The translations under genes were made by a program, and so were the position numbers. Below, piece by piece: positions 36,501-50,714 of a stretch of DNA of 64,000 nt. The stretch spans positions 10,535,661 to 10,599,660 of the forward strand of contig JAMXBB010000009.1 in assembly GCA_024138015.1 (NCBI GenBank), written 5' to 3'. Position 1 is the stretch's first letter. The number at the start of each line of letters is the position of its first letter. This DNA is from Lumnitzera littorea (lineage: Eukaryota > Streptophyta > Magnoliopsida > Myrtales > Combretaceae). The notes beneath the pieces are model-generated. The model searched no databases. It was not told the origin of the DNA and worked only from the letters and a program-made list of their open reading frames with translations.

Positions 36501-39500
36501 AATCAAATTTGATTCATGGGGTTTTCGTGTTACCTTAGGCTCTTCTTTTTTGTCCTTTAATAATGATGAGGGAGTTGAGGTGATGTAAATGGAAAGAAAT
36601 AAAATAAAATTATAACACAGATATAGGAAGGAAGAAAGTGTGAAGACTCAAAAAAATATATATAAGTGAAGAACAATGCCAAAACTTAGGTCATCCAACT
36701 AAAGAAGGAAAAAGAGGAGGAATTACATGGATATATGAAGTGAAAGGGTAAAGAATACTCAAAAATAATTTTTTTATGATAAATGCAATTTTACGACTAC
36801 TTTGAATATGATTTGTATAAGAGGGAACTCGCTAGATATTGCGAGGAGGATTATGTGAATTATTTGTTTTATAAAAACTACTAATTCAATTCAATTGTTT
36901 CTTATTTTTACAATCGATAGCCAATTTAGTAGATCTTGAGTTGAATTTATGGAGAATTTCCATATAATTATTTGTTAAACTAAGATTCATTTATGAGGAC
37001 TTATCATCAATGGATTCTTTTCTTTTCTTTTTTGCCAACTATCATTGATGGATTTATTCTTAATTATGTAGATTTATAGTTGACTTATGAGTCTTTACGT
37101 CCTTAAAACTGATAGAGTAGTTTAAGTTCGAGCTTGATTCTAGTGCAATATAATTAAACTCAGGGAAATATCTACTCAAATGCTAATCGTTTCTACGGAG
37201 ATTTGATCATCTCATATCTTTATATCTATTTTAATATATAGATAAATGGATCGACACGAATATGAAATCAGTAAAAGCATGCCAAAGTGCTCGTTAGACT
37301 TACATCCACGTGGAGAAAAAGTGCAAAGAAAAGAAAATATATTAGTTGATAGTTTGCGACATTAGAATAATTATGAGTGTTTGTCAATATTTAACCAATA
37401 TCAATAATTGTTAGGCAATTTGGTTAAGTCCTTCACAAATATAATAATTCGACTTTCATTGTAAAGAAGTTCAAAAGTAATCTTCTTTCTTAAAATTCTT
37501 TCTTTCGTTCTCTTTCTCTTCAACTTTACAAATTTCTTAGAGATCACGTAACCTCAAATTGAGGTGTTTTATATTTTTCGTATAACAATATGTCAATTTC
37601 ACCAAACCCATTCTAATAACCTAACATTTAGTCCTCTTATCCTAAACTCCCACTATAGTTCATATTTCTTTCTTTCTTTTTTTTTAATTTAAGTTTTTAG
37701 CCATGAAAGAAAATTCATTTTTTTAAGTACTACTAAAATTTTATGGGTCAAATATATTGGGATGGAAAAATCGATACTTTGGAGTTTGGTTTGATATTGT
37801 TTGATGTGTTTAGTAAATGGATTTGTAAGTTTACAAGATTTCTCAATCCCTCATAATAATTGAAGTTATCAATTTAATCACGATGCGCAAGTATACAAAT
37901 TTTACAAGAACTTGGGCATGATTAAACCCGGCATTAATATGTATTCATCATGCCGTGTTCATGTGGGTTTATCTCTTCATTACGCGGTAAATCTTGTAAA
38001 AAAATTAAAAACTTTTGGATTTAGAACATTTTTATGTTTGTATGATGGAATTATTGAGATGAAGAGTAGTCTGATCAATACTTGTACCATTCGATTATAA
38101 TGACATATTTACTTGGAGCAATAAAAAGGAAATAAAATAACTATTTCTATGATATATTCTATTACCATTTCTACCATATATTCTATTACCATATTTGTTT
38201 ACAATTTACCAATTTGATATGGAAGTTTTCATTCTTATTAGCTTTTCTATTTCTTCTCTAAAGGGAATAGTTATCATCTTATGAGAAATGGAATGTTTAT
38301 TCCCTATCAAGTGAGAATAAAATGTTTAAGTGGTGGACAATTATTTCCTTAATCAATGAGAAAAGTTAATTAACCCTTTTTTTTTTTCCTCAAAAGACCA
38401 CAATGGGACATATTGGTTTTTTTAGTTATATTCCTAATTTGATATTGTAAATTAATTAGTTAAAATAAAATACTGAAATAATCACTCCCTATAATTAAAA
38501 ATCATATAAAGTAAAAAATAGAATTTATATATCTAACCTATCCCTAATAATAGTTATTCGTAAACATAACTTTTCAATCTCCCATCTATTCGATTTTAAG
38601 AAGATAATCACTAAAATTACAATATTTTAGAATTTCCATGCAATGGCCTGGCTTTCTTTCAAATGATGTGTTATTATTGCACTTTGCAAGTTTTTTAGAG
38701 TAGTTAACGAAATTTATGATGTATGCCTTTTATTTATTTTGGCCGGTAATTGTCATATGACTAAATTAAATGAAATTCATCATGACAACTGGCAAAAAAT
38801 TTGAAAATTATCCTGACTCTTATGATTAGTTGTAAGCAATAATTTCTCTTTAATTAAAGCAAAAACCTTTTTTTTTTTTAATCAGCACAACCTTAAAAAT
38901 CACCTACTTAATGCATTGTCTTTTCACTCTATAGTTGAAACCTAATTTCACCTATAGACTTTGCTGTTTATCAAAGTGAAGAGTAGGCAAACCTTTGGCC
39001 TTTAATTTATTTATATATCCATCAACCTAGCTAATAGCCATTAACCATGATCATTAGCCATTAAAAATCCACACCGCCAATTTTAAATTAAATCACAAGT
39101 GGATCGCACTTCCATGTAAAAGATCCAACGTTTTAATAGTATAAATTTTTGTGGGTGGTCTTTAAGATAAGCTTATATATTTATGTCGAACTTGATATTT
39201 AAGGATTCGGTTATAAATTATATGATATGTTAATAATAATCAATATGAAAAAAATATTAATACTAAATATTTATATACTTATCATGTGTTATATAATTTA
39301 TCATTTGAACCTATTTAGATCCAGTTCATAGTAGAATTTTTTGTAACTTTTAGTATGATGGAAATTTTGGTGGGTATGATAAAAATGAACCCTAGAAAGA
39401 GAACACCACATAGAGCTTTTACGTATTGATTAAAACAGACTAAATCATCCCCACTATAAATTGTTAATGCTAGTGAAAATTGTAAAAATAATATCTTGTA

Positions 39501-40114
39501 GATTGCTTTTTAGGTAAAGGGAAATTCAAGGATTTGAGCAAAAATCTATTGGTTCTTTCTCTTCCTTTTCTATTAGGTTTGATTCGTCCAATTTACCTTT
39601 TTTCAAGAAAAAAGGTAGAGAGATATAATGTAGAGTACGGGGCATTTGTTAAGATGTCATTAAAAAAAAAAAAACCTTTTTACCCATTTTTACGTATTAA
39701 TTTTTTAAGTATATAATCAATATTAAAAAGTATTGAAATTTTTGTTTTTAGGCCCTTGTCATGTACTTATAAGCACTTGTATATACAATAGGAACTTTCT
39801 TCCTAATTAAAAAAGAAAGGTCTAAATTAAAAGAATAATGATAAAAGAAGTCTTAAATGGAGTTTGTAACATTCTATCTCCTTTTATTAAGATTTACTCT
39901 AGCATGTGTCGTGCATTGCTTTCTAATAATACATTTATATAGTTGGAATAGAATGATTACTTATTTCCCATGAAGTTATTGTTGTATTTGATTTGTTGAA
40001 TAATTATTTCTTAAAATTTATATTATTATCAAGTTAGGAAGTATGATACCTAATTTATGTGACAAAAGAATAATCATTTCCTATTATTTTTAGCATATTT
40101 TTATATCCACTTTG
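33561..40114. other. Intergenic, AT-rich, no gene seen
   Basis: No coding region recognised over 6.5 kb. Contains a 33-bp period repeat of GTTTTTGGTAAATCAAGCAT at 35506 and 35539, a (CT)n tract at about 36313-36336, long T-runs around 36360-36480, and pyrimidine-rich stretches near 37490-37520. The open frames at 34750-34944, 37912-38100 and 39534-39716 have no identifiable domain. Confidence 0.5.
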
Positions 40115-43100
40115 TGTAAGACCTACAATCAGTTATTCAGGGTTCAATTCATAGAATTTAGGACGATCGAGTAAAATTATTCGATTCAGCCTAAATTTTA
40201 TGATAAAGTTAGGAATATTAGTAAAAATGATTTCGTAAATTTGGATTTAGAAAAATAAAGAATAAAATAATTAATTATTATAATATTGAATTATATATAA
40301 ATTTCCCTTTATTTATCAGAAACGCATAAAATAAGTTCCAATAACTAACAAATAGATAGAAATAAATTATATGCACACTAAAAATCATAAAATAACATAA
40401 ATAATATTTATGAGTATTTATTTGTACCATATATGAATTTTTATATAGATAAAAATATACGAAATTACTTAAAATATGTTAAATATACTAAAATAATGTG
40501 AATTAATTTAAGAAAATTCATAAATAATTAAATAAAAATCAGGAAAAATAAGGAAATATCCAAAAATGAGGCGTAGCAATTTGGAAAAGAAAGATGTAAA
40601 TTTAACCAATCAAAATTAAATAAATAGAAAGTGGAATAAGATAAGATAAGACTAAATGTCACCTCAAATTAATGAATAAAAAATCCTTTAAAGCTCTATA
40701 AATAACCAAAATTTTTCAGAAGCTCATTTAGTTAATTTGGAGTGTGATAAAAATAAAGAGAACTGAAAAAGTGAGGTTTAGAATTTATTTACAAAATTTA
40801 CAACAAAATAAATACAATTAAGGCCATAGAAGGGAACCAACATCTAACGACAACCTGAGTGTGGACGGCCACCACCACCGCATGGTGGTGGCAACGCTTA
40901 GCTTGGCCGATAAGGCCTTGGTGGTCGGAGCAACCAACGTCAGTAAGTTTCGATTTTGCTTAAATTGTTAAAAATATTTGGAAAATTATGAATCTTGTTA
41001 TTCTGAGATATTTTAATATGTAGATTTAGGAAAAAATTTTATTCTGATGAATTTATTTCTAAAAATATGTTCTCCTTAAGAAATTCTACAAACCCAAACT
41101 TTGTTCAAATTAAAAATAAATGATCTTAAGAATATAGTTTTAGACTTAAAAATTTTTTGTAGACTACTAAGGGGTTAAAAAGTAATGCTATGAAGCCCTT
41201 TTTCAAAAATAAATTTTTGAAATTTTTAGATAATTTTTAAGCCTTAAAATGATGTATAAAATTGGTAGTTTTTGAGCTAATTAAGTAATTAAATAGATAA
41301 TTATTTATTTAGCATATAATTATATGTTTTAGGATATTGAAATTTGATAAAGTTTGATATTTGTAACATTTAGGGTGTTAGATATAATTATTAAGGTATT
41401 ATGTAGTATATATATAATAGGTAAAAATAGTAAATTTAAGTTAATTTTATAATTTAGGGTAATTAGGTGTAAATTCTAATTTGGGAGGAATTTAGATATT
41501 TTGAGATATTAGTTGATATTAAGAGATGATATTTGAAGTGATAGAAATATTAGACGTGTATATTATGTGCATATTAGGTGATAATATATAATATGTAAGT
41601 AAAAGAAATAAATTAGTAGGAAAATATTAGGTTAAAAGTAATATTATAATAAGAATAGGAATATATAAAAAATTTGGTAGGAGACTCAAATTTAGGTATT
41701 TATATGAAATATGTAAAATTTTATCACGTCGGGATTAAATTCAATAGTTAAATTAGGATTAAAATGTATAACACAAACTAGAACATTGATTAGAAACCAA
41801 AAACGATATTTAAGATATCCAAAAATAATATAATTAATTGCACATTATGAGTTGGAATGATTTCTTAAGGTTTACATATAAAATCACTAATCGAAAACTA
41901 AATTAAAAACCCAATTTAGAAAACAACTTTAAAACTGAATCAGAACTTAACCTAAATTAGGAATAACTTTAAGAGGCTTAAAAACCTGAATAATTAAATA
42001 TACTAAAAACCTTAAACTGAAGATCACTTAAAAGAACTACATAATGAAGTTTATATAAGATAGTTATATACACACATTAAAACAATATTTATAATATAGA
42101 GATTATCGGCAATAACCTAAGCGAGTCGCACTTCAAATGAGCAAGCGAAGAGTTCAAGTAAATTAGGATTAATACGTTATTGTATTTCGGAGTACTTAGT
42201 TTTAGTACTTTGAGACTTAAAATTGTACTTAATTGTGCTTATTAGATAATTGGCTATATGCATATGTTTGTTCTGAGTTGCTGATATGATTCTAATTTGC
42301 TGTTGGTTGGTATTTATAGTGATTTGTTTTAAATGATTGAATATCTTAAACCAAATTTAACTGAATATTTGACTCATAAATTTAAACTGGATCTGCATAA
42401 CAACCCATTAAGAAAACATTATGATTCTCCAGCCAATTACCAACCTATTCGAAAGGGATATCGCTGGATAATATAATTGGTCATTTGTTCATCCTTAGTC
42501 AAACTAAATTACAAGTAAGGAGGTCGCAGTAAGGATGAAGTTAACGGTTTGAAGGTAGTCGCGGGAGGAGTAGTATCTCCATTGTACAAGCTTACGTTTA
42601 ATTGTAAGCTGTTATATTAATGGAAATTCCTTAACCCGAACTAAAACGAATACAATTTCTCTAATCTCATGATGAGCTAGACAACGTCGTGTGATGGTAT
42701 TTGTTGTATAGTTTTAAGTTTCCATCCTAACTTACTGAGTTATAGTTACTCACATCCTTATAGACATTGTTGCAAGTATTAACTAGAAAATGACTTACAT
42801 TTATCTTAAAGCTAGCAATTGCAAAATTCTGGAGAATAAGGATATAAATCTAAGGATATGATACACTTACAAGTTTAAATTTTATCTTTAAAGTTTTTAT
42901 TTCTCAAGTAGAATATGTGCAGGCTACAGAATCTTATAATATACTCGAATTATTTTAAAATAAATATGTATTCCTTATAATTTCATACGTAAATAATTTA
43001 TTTAATTTATGAACTATTTACTGTAAAGTGAGTTAATCGTAAATGTCTTGTGTGAATCGGGTCTAAAATAACAGCTATATCATTGGTTTCTATTTTAAAA

Positions 43101-43149
43101 TGATTTACATAATGAAACTGTTACAACTTTACTGTTTCAGGATGTGACA
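40115..43149 (-). mobile_element. Long LTR-like repeat, copy A (solo LTR candidate)
   Basis: A 3.03-kb unit with termini TGTAAGACCTACA at 40115 and GGATGTGACA at 43149. On the minus strand it begins TGTCACATCCTGAAACAG and ends TGTAGGTCTTACA, the TG...CA form of a plant Ty3/gypsy long LTR. It is collinear, in opposite orientation, with 61155-63940, including the GC-rich island at about 40850-40950 (GGCCACCACCACCGCATGG). Flanks CTTTG and CTTCA agree at only three of five positions, so a target duplication is not proven. No polyprotein lies within or beside it. A decayed TE of another class cannot be excluded, but the termini favour an LTR. Confidence 0.7.
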
Positions 43150-46100
43150 CTTCATTCATAGTATCTTAGTCTACTCTCCAACCATAACTAAGAAAAGGAT
43201 TATATTAATATTTTCAGATATATTTTATGTTAACTAGATAAAATAAATTATTGTTTGTTTTATTTTTTCCAAAAATTACATTTTTATTTCGTTGCGCAAG
43301 CCAAACGTGCCGTCATAATCGTTTGAACTCAGGGAAGGATTCTATTCCCATTTGATGTTTCCACCTTTGCAATTTGCGTGTATTTATTTAGTATATCGTG
43401 ACGGAGTGGGTCGTATGAAATCACTACGCCTTTTTTAGTTAACGAATTTTTTCAAGGAACCTACTTCCCGCAAAGTAATTAATCAATTATGTACTTTATT
43501 TTGTTTTTCGCTTTTCAGGTGTAGAGACTAAATAAAGACTAACGTGTATGTAATATACTTAAAAGGTTGATAAGATCCGATAAAAATTTGATATTAGATA
43601 ACTAATTATTATAGATGGTTATACATATCTTTATAGATTAATTTTATTTGTTTTTATCAATTATGTTACGGTTCATGTAAAACGTCACTTATAATTAAAG
43701 TTCTTTTCTACTGTAACTTTTATAATTACTTATTACTTTATATGTTTCTTTTATTTACTTTCATGATTTCTTTTTTCTTTTTTTACTTTTTCTCTTCTAT
43801 GTTTGCTTTTTTATTAGATGTGTTGGTGTCTCATACGATAATTTTTTTAATGTACATATGACTAGGATGCATCGTCATTGAAAATGTGTTTAAAATATAC
43901 AATAAAATATTGATTATTTATTTGACTGCCAAAATTTTTTTTTTTTAAAAAAAAAGATGACATTAATGATTTTTACTATGTCTACCACAGTAGGCATCCT
44001 TTACTTTTTCATCAATTCCAAAAATATATATATATTAAAAAAAAAAAAAAAAAACAAAGTCAATACATAGATTGTCCTTTTCGATTTTAAGTCCAATTAC
44101 TTACCTGCATACACACATATACATTACATAGATATGTCAAATCTCACATGACAATGGAAATCATTGCATTGCCAATAGCATGTAATAATATCCATTCCAA
44201 AAGCTAAAAACATGTTCACTATCGCTCAACCAATACCACAAAATGTGGGAAAGTGTCTATGTGTTGATTTCTTGGCCTGGTGCTTCTAGGAATAATTCTT
44301 AAATCGCTTTTATAATTAATTATCGGATGCGAATTAGTTACCTAAATTTCCAAACGTAATTTTATTTGTTATAACTTTTTGAAAAATATATACATACCCT
44401 TTTAAATTATTACCAAAACTCCTATACCGATTATCAAAAGGCTAGATAATAGAGGTAATTTTAGAATTTTAGTGCTGATTTGGAATCAATATATATATAT
44501 ATATATTTATATTATTAGGGTATACAAAAGTAATAGCATCTTTAAAACTTCAGGAATTTTAACCGCGCATGATTAATATTTTAGGAGACGTGTTTACGAA
44601 GTTTTTAATTCGATTAGGAGGGCTCAAGTGGGACTTAAATGTATAATTACATCACAATCCAAAAAGGAGCATCTGCCAACCACAGCACATGTGCATCTTC
44701 CCCCGCCTATATTGTTGACAAACAATCAAGGACTTCTTTCCTGCTTTTAAGGAAACCCTATCGATGAGTTCACACACAAATATGAGTTGATGGCTCTATT
44801 TTAAGTATATTTCAGAGGAGTACTAAATGCTTAAAATATCAATTTGCATTCTTTGTCGATTGGAGCCGGCGGACTTTACAATATTATGAAGCTTTACATT
44901 AAATATTAGATATAAATGACGTTACCAAACCACAAATAGACAAAGTAGGATCTTCTTGAATTGCTAATATATTTATGGTTTGGTTAGACGGTCAGAGAAG
45001 ACAAAAGACAATTTTTCAAGTTGATGATCCAACTTGATCAATGCATGAGCTAGAGATTTGATGAATCATAGATGAATACAAAACGTATATTACGAGACAA
45101 TTTGATTTTTGTTTGTTTTGTTATTATCTATATTATTTAAGTCTAAAGAACCTTGAATAATTGCTTCTTAATTTTATTTTTGTTTTTATTGAATTAGCCT
45201 GAAAATATAGTATAATCACAAAAAAAAATCCTATTTTTAAAAGCAATTATCAATATTTTATATGATAAATTTATCAAAATCCATCAATTTATCTTCTTCT
45301 CATTAATTTCTCTCTTCCCTTGTTCTCTCTCCATTATCTCTCTCTCTCTCTCTCTCTTTCTCTATCATATCAACACGATATTATATACACATTGTAACAC
45401 ATTCATAATTTATTCCAGCAATTATGCTTTTCTTTATCTTTATACATTTTTAAAATCATTTATGGATAAATTATTTATTGTTTATATAGTTTAATTCAAT
45501 AATGATTTTATATTTTAATTCGTTGCCATATGCATGTGCACGTCCCTTAGTTTTAAATAGGTGACTTTGTTAACATTGAGCAACAGGAGTCTTTTTGCTA
45601 ACAACATTAAATATTACAATTTGAAGAAGGGAATATTCAAATATAATCCTTTTCAATGGTAAATCAGTACTATATTATCAAAATTATAATAATCTTCACA
45701 AGTAACGAGAGTCTTAATTTTCTCAAATTAGGCCCATAATATAGGTGGGGTTGAATCTTTCCATGATGTTTCTTCCATCGTCATTTTAGAGTGTCGGCAT
45801 AAACAATGAGGTTTATCTTTTTCTTTAAAAAAAAAATAGCATCAATAAATATAAGTAAGGTGCTCAAAAAATTTACAAATGATAGCTCTTAAGTGCTGTT
45901 CACCCAATCTTACTGAAATAGTAAAGGTATTAGTTTGCCAGTACAACTCATTTAATTGCCTCTAATCTGTCCTCGGACTTGTATACATAAGCTTCTGATA
46001 AGTTTTAAGAAAATTTCCTGAAAAAAAAAAATAATGCACGAAATGGTTTAAATCATTGAGCAATGATTTGAACCAGTTTTAGGCAAAGTGCAGATTTAAG

Positions 46101-47536
46101 CAACTTAAGATTTCTAAGAATATTTGGACTAAGCCCCCTTGATAATTTGAGTTGTTCTCGGACAAAACACTTAAATAAAATGCTTTGTCTTATCAAACGT
46201 GTAATTCAACAACTTTTAGTTCAACATGATTTGACTTCAGGTCCACATTATCTTTCATAAATAAGTTATGATCGTCTGATTAATTTGTTGACACTATTCA
46301 AGCTAACATTCAAATAGTTTGATTTTTCACTTAGTTAATCAATGATTATCAAGAACTAACCATGTTTATAGATGTTGACTATTTTACTAAACGTCATTAC
46401 TTAGTAATACATACTTGATTGTACACAAAGGATTTATATGGTTAATGTTTTTTTATAGTATATGATTGTACATAGAGGATTTATATGGTGCAGTAAGATA
46501 ACCACAAAGGACTTAAATGACTCAACTAAAAGACATATGAACTCACTGGATTTTAATTTATAAAACACTTAAATGATTGACTTTTTTTCCTTAAACCAAC
46601 TGTTACAAATAATACAACTTTGGGAGAAGGAAGATTAGAACCATTGCAATTAGTAATAGTACAACTACTATTTAAATGATTTACTTAAAATATGAAGAAA
46701 TGAATGGATGTTCTACACATAAATAAACTTAATTCGGGAAGCAAAGGTAATGATATCCATCTGATACCCCATAGCATTGTAGCTACAAATAGATTATGGG
46801 AAAAAGAATTCCATTGGTTTATAAAACTAAGGTAATGAATATTATAGTAAGATTACTTAAAAAGTTTTGGACTAAACAATTGAAAAAAACCTTTCAATAT
46901 TTATTAGTATAGTTATTAACTATTTTTAGTTGAAGGCATTGCAAAATGATATTAGAATCGATCTCCTACTAGTAGGTGGGCAATTTTGAGATGAATCAAG
47001 GTGGAAGTTAGTGAGCCTATTTTGACCTAATTTAAATAAGAGGTTTGTAGAGTACGAGTAGTGTTCATACTTTTTAGGATAACCTATAGTATAAGAGTGG
47101 TAAGAATGAATTAAAACGTATATTTAAAAGGGGAAAGAAGCAAGCCTAATCATAAGGTCTTGTAACAAGAATATTGCATATTAAAGAGGTATTAGATTGT
47201 GATTCATGGGATTGTAATCTCACATGGATCGTAGAAAATGGGTTGTTTAGCAAACATCATTTTAACATAAACTAGAAAGTTTTGGAAAAAGAAGTTGAAA
47301 AAAATGGTCTTTTAGTATTTGTTAGCATTAATGTTGACTATTTTTAGTTTGGGATATTACAATCATTTATAAAAAGAATTATATATTGGATAATGAGCAT
47401 TTCAACCTAGATATAAATGGAAGTAAAAGGTTTTAGTAATGTAAATATGAGAGAAACGTCATTAGTAAGTTAGATAAATAGATGATACCATTACACTACC
47501 GTTACAACTTCCTTAGATTCAATTGATATATTAGAC
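43150..47536. other. Intergenic with local duplications, no gene seen
   Basis: AT-rich, no coding region. A 25-bp block (GATTGTACA-A-AGGATTTAT) occurs at 46417 and 46464. Two diverged segments, about 46800-46960 and 47220-47400, share AAAGTTTTGGA, TTGAAAAAAA, TATT-GTTA and GACTATTTTTAGTT/AACTATTTTTAGTT in the same order, suggesting an old tandem duplication. (CT)n tract at about 45337-45358; (TA)n at 44490-44506. Confidence 0.5.
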
Positions 47537-48192
47537 TAGATTTATGTAAGGGTCAATTTTAAACTGTGAACCGGTCTGGCCAGTAGAAGGCCAGGTCAAA
47601 TTATTCGAACCAGTGAATCGATCCAACCGATTCACCCACTAAAAAAAAGAAGAGAGAGAGAGAGAGAGAAATACCATTAAACTAATAATAGATGATTGAT
47701 TTTTTAAAACTACTTTCTTTGTAATGATGAAAGGTAATTTTTTAAAAATAATATCATTAAATTAATTATGGATGATTAATCATAAATTAATGTGTTAATG
47801 ATAGATCGAAAATTCAATTTAAGTTAATATAAATCATTTTTGTAAAACTTGTCAAATATTAAAGACTTAATTATGAAGAAAATATAAAATTTAAAAGGAA
47901 AAAAAGTATTGAAATCACATTAAGTCAAAAATTAATTAAAAAATTAGAAATTATTAATGAATTATAATACTTAAAAAAAAAGGAAAATAAGGTCACTTTA
48001 TTGGAATTTATTAATGTATTTTTTTAAATTAATAAAAAATTAAATATTAAAAAAAAAGTTCAAAGGCTAAATCGGCCCGAAACCGTCCCCCCCCCCCTCC
48101 CCCCAAGCTAGTCATGGTCCAGCCATAGCCAAACTCATAAATCGACAAATCCAAATCGGTTTAAGGCCAAGCCAGCCCAATGTGCAAATCTA
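47537..48192. mobile_element. Non-autonomous hAT-type element with 8-bp target duplication
   Basis: A 656-bp unit flanked by perfect 8-bp direct repeats TATTAGAC (47529-47536 and 48193-48200). The left terminus reads TAGATTTATGTAAGGG and the reverse complement of the right terminus reads TAGATTTGCACATTGGG, a short imperfect inverted repeat of the length usual for hAT elements. Just inside each end lie GC-rich stretches on 'accggt', 'aatcggcccgaa', 'gaaccagtgaatcgatccaa' and 'aaatcggtttaagg', while the centre is AT-rich with no open frame. A C-run (11 Cs, T, 6 Cs) lies at 48087-48104. It could be mobilised only by a transposase from elsewhere. Confidence 0.75.
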
Positions 48193-48200
48193 TATTAGAC

Positions 48201-50250
48201 ACCATACTAGCATCTACATTAATACTTGACTTGTTACACCAACAATGTAAAATAAATATATTTTATTTGCACTAGTTCTAATAGTTTTAGTTTTATATCT
48301 ATATTATTAAAGTAAACTAGGTCTTAAGTAATTATTTTTTTAAAATTATATATTTATCCTCAATTTACTGTTATTTAACAAAAAAATTAACAATAAAACA
48401 AACTAATAAAATTATAACTAATAAATAAATACTTTCATTTACTCATTTTTCTCTCTCTTCATTTTTTTTCCTTACTTTGTATTTTCTCTCTCTCATTTTT
48501 TTAATCTCCTACTTTTCTACATTTTCCTTTTAACTATACCTACATCTTTCTCCCTTTCCTTATTTTATATTTTTTATATATATAATGTAAATACATGGGA
48601 TGCTAGTATATTATTAAAAATTTTCACCCTTTATTTATACTCGGATCTTCCGGTCCATCCATTTCCATAAAATTTTTCATTATTTATTGCAAGTTGCAAT
48701 GGCTCAGTTGGGACAGGCCCTACCTTTTAAAAATCTACTTACTCCTGCATGTCCCATCTCTCTGGCCTCCTTTACGCATCGTAACATGAAAACTACAACC
48801 ATCACACTTACACATGGCATTCACAATTTTCAGTTGCGCTCACAGAGTTCCAGTACCCTCACGGATCCCCATACATATATTTAGGGAAAAAAAATAATAG
48901 CGTGTCTTGGCACCTGGATAGAAAATAAAATATTTCATTTTCTCCGAAATTACATAATTAATGAAAAAAAAATTTTCAAATTAGAAAAGTTAAAAATTTT
49001 AATTTCTCAACAAATATGAAGTCTCTCAAATATTGCCAAAAAAAAAAACAAGTCTTTTGAAAAAAAAAATAACGAGGAAATGAGTATTTATAAACACTTA
49101 TTAACAAGAAGAAAAAGAAACTCTTTACTCCTATAAATATTTCCTTTTTACATATATTGTATCTCGAATAATGAAAATTTTCTTTTATTAAAATTATTAA
49201 TTAAATAGAATCGTTTTTTCCTCGAGATACTTATAAATGAATCACTAGCAAATGAAAATGTTGATGTGTGTATTTCAGTTGACACTTGTTAACAAAAAAA
49301 AAAAAAATTACACATTTCAATGCATGTATCTTTTGTAAAATGTACAATTATCTTCACCAAACAAATTTTATTACAGTGATTAAGTGGCACTTAGAGGTCA
49401 CTCATGAAAAAATATTCAATTATAATAATATATAATGTTTAAATATTTATAAAATTTTAATACATATTAGTGAAGAATCATAATTTTTTTTAAATACCAA
49501 TTATATTTTTATATATCAAAATTTTAAAATATTTATACATCACTTATCAATTTACATTATATATTATTAATATTAGAACTTTTTTCGTCACCCAAAAGGG
49601 TTAAATGCAAAAACATTCACAAGCATTCAATTCCTATTTTGATATTATGCGTTTAGAATTCTAGATTTTAGAAAAATATTGCATTCGGAATCCTGTATTA
49701 ACATTTTTCCCCTATTTATATATATATTCTTAATTTTAGTTTGTTTTTCATTATTTTATTCAAGAAAAAAAAGTAAGTAAAATAAGATCAAAATGCACCT
49801 TTTTATTAATATCCTTAGGCCTAAATGGACAATTTTAAAATAGATCATCAAGTTTGAACATCCCGTCTTTCATTATCCCTATTTGATTAAAAAAATAAAC
49901 TATTCAGCCTATAGAAATAAGTAATGTTTTCTGATCTGGTTCGAATAATTGTCTAGAGTGTTAAAAATTAAAATAAATCGATTTAAACGGTAGATTAAAC
50001 TGCAACTGCACCAAATCGGTTTTATAAAAGAACCATATCAAATGAGATTAAACCGTACCAAACAACCGGGATTCGGTAACTCTGGAAATAAGTAAAATCG
50101 TCCCGATTTAGCCCAAAAATAAAAAGGCATATACGTGGGGTCACCCGCACATGCACTATATGAACTCTATTTAGTTGGCCAAGTTTCACAATTCCGCACA
50201 TACACACGCACACACACCGTCACTTCACGCACACACTTACAGAGATACAG
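48201..50250. other. Intergenic upstream of the BRX-like gene
   Basis: AT-rich with no gene seen; open frame 48687-48884 is not recognised. About 49935-50110 is richer in 'aaccgg' and 'aaatcggttt' blocks, reminiscent of the ends of the hAT-type element at 47537 but without identifiable borders. Distal promoter elements of the downstream gene may lie here but cannot be assigned. Confidence 0.45.
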
Positions 50251-50259
50251 AGAAGCCAT

Positions 50260-50307
<48 letters not shown>

Positions 50308-50714
50308 TGTGTTTTCGAACAATGTAAAAAACTCTCTTCTAATTGAATAAACTCGATAACAAATTCTCTTAAAACCCTAATTATTCGCCAATTTCCCCTA
50401 AATTTTCTCTCTCTCTCTCTTTCTCTTTCTATGCAGAGCGAGTGAGAGAGATTGTCGAACCACGCAAAATGATGACTTGTAATAAAAGCAATTTCAATCA
50501 TATTCAATAAACGCTAAACACATATCGAAATAGAGAGAGAGAGAGAGTTATACAACTTCGTGCTTGTCTCATCAGAGTGTATACTGTAGGTATTGTATTG
50601 CTTGCTTTGTTGATTGATTGAATCATTTTTAGTCTCTGTTCAAGTGCTGTCGATCATTTTATGCTGATTTCTTCGTACTTATATGTGCTGTTTCTTGCTT
50701 TGTCTTATTAGGAG
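50251..50714 (+). promoter_or_regulatory. BRXL4: BRX-like gene 5' leader with microsatellites and an intron
   Basis: Contains (GA)21 at 50264-50305, a CT-rich stretch at 50405-50430 and (GA)n at 50531-50548, a composition typical of plant core promoter and 5' UTR. A leader intron is likely: ACTGTAG|GTATTG at 50590 and CTTATTAG ending at 50711, leaving only GAG before the start codon at 50715. The transcription start is not placed. Confidence 0.5.

Noticed and set aside
50135..50507. Overlapping open frames on both strands rich in Arg-Glu or Ser-Leu repeats
   Set aside because: They only translate the (GA)n/(CT)n microsatellite of the BRX-like leader; no protein-like sequence outside the repeat.
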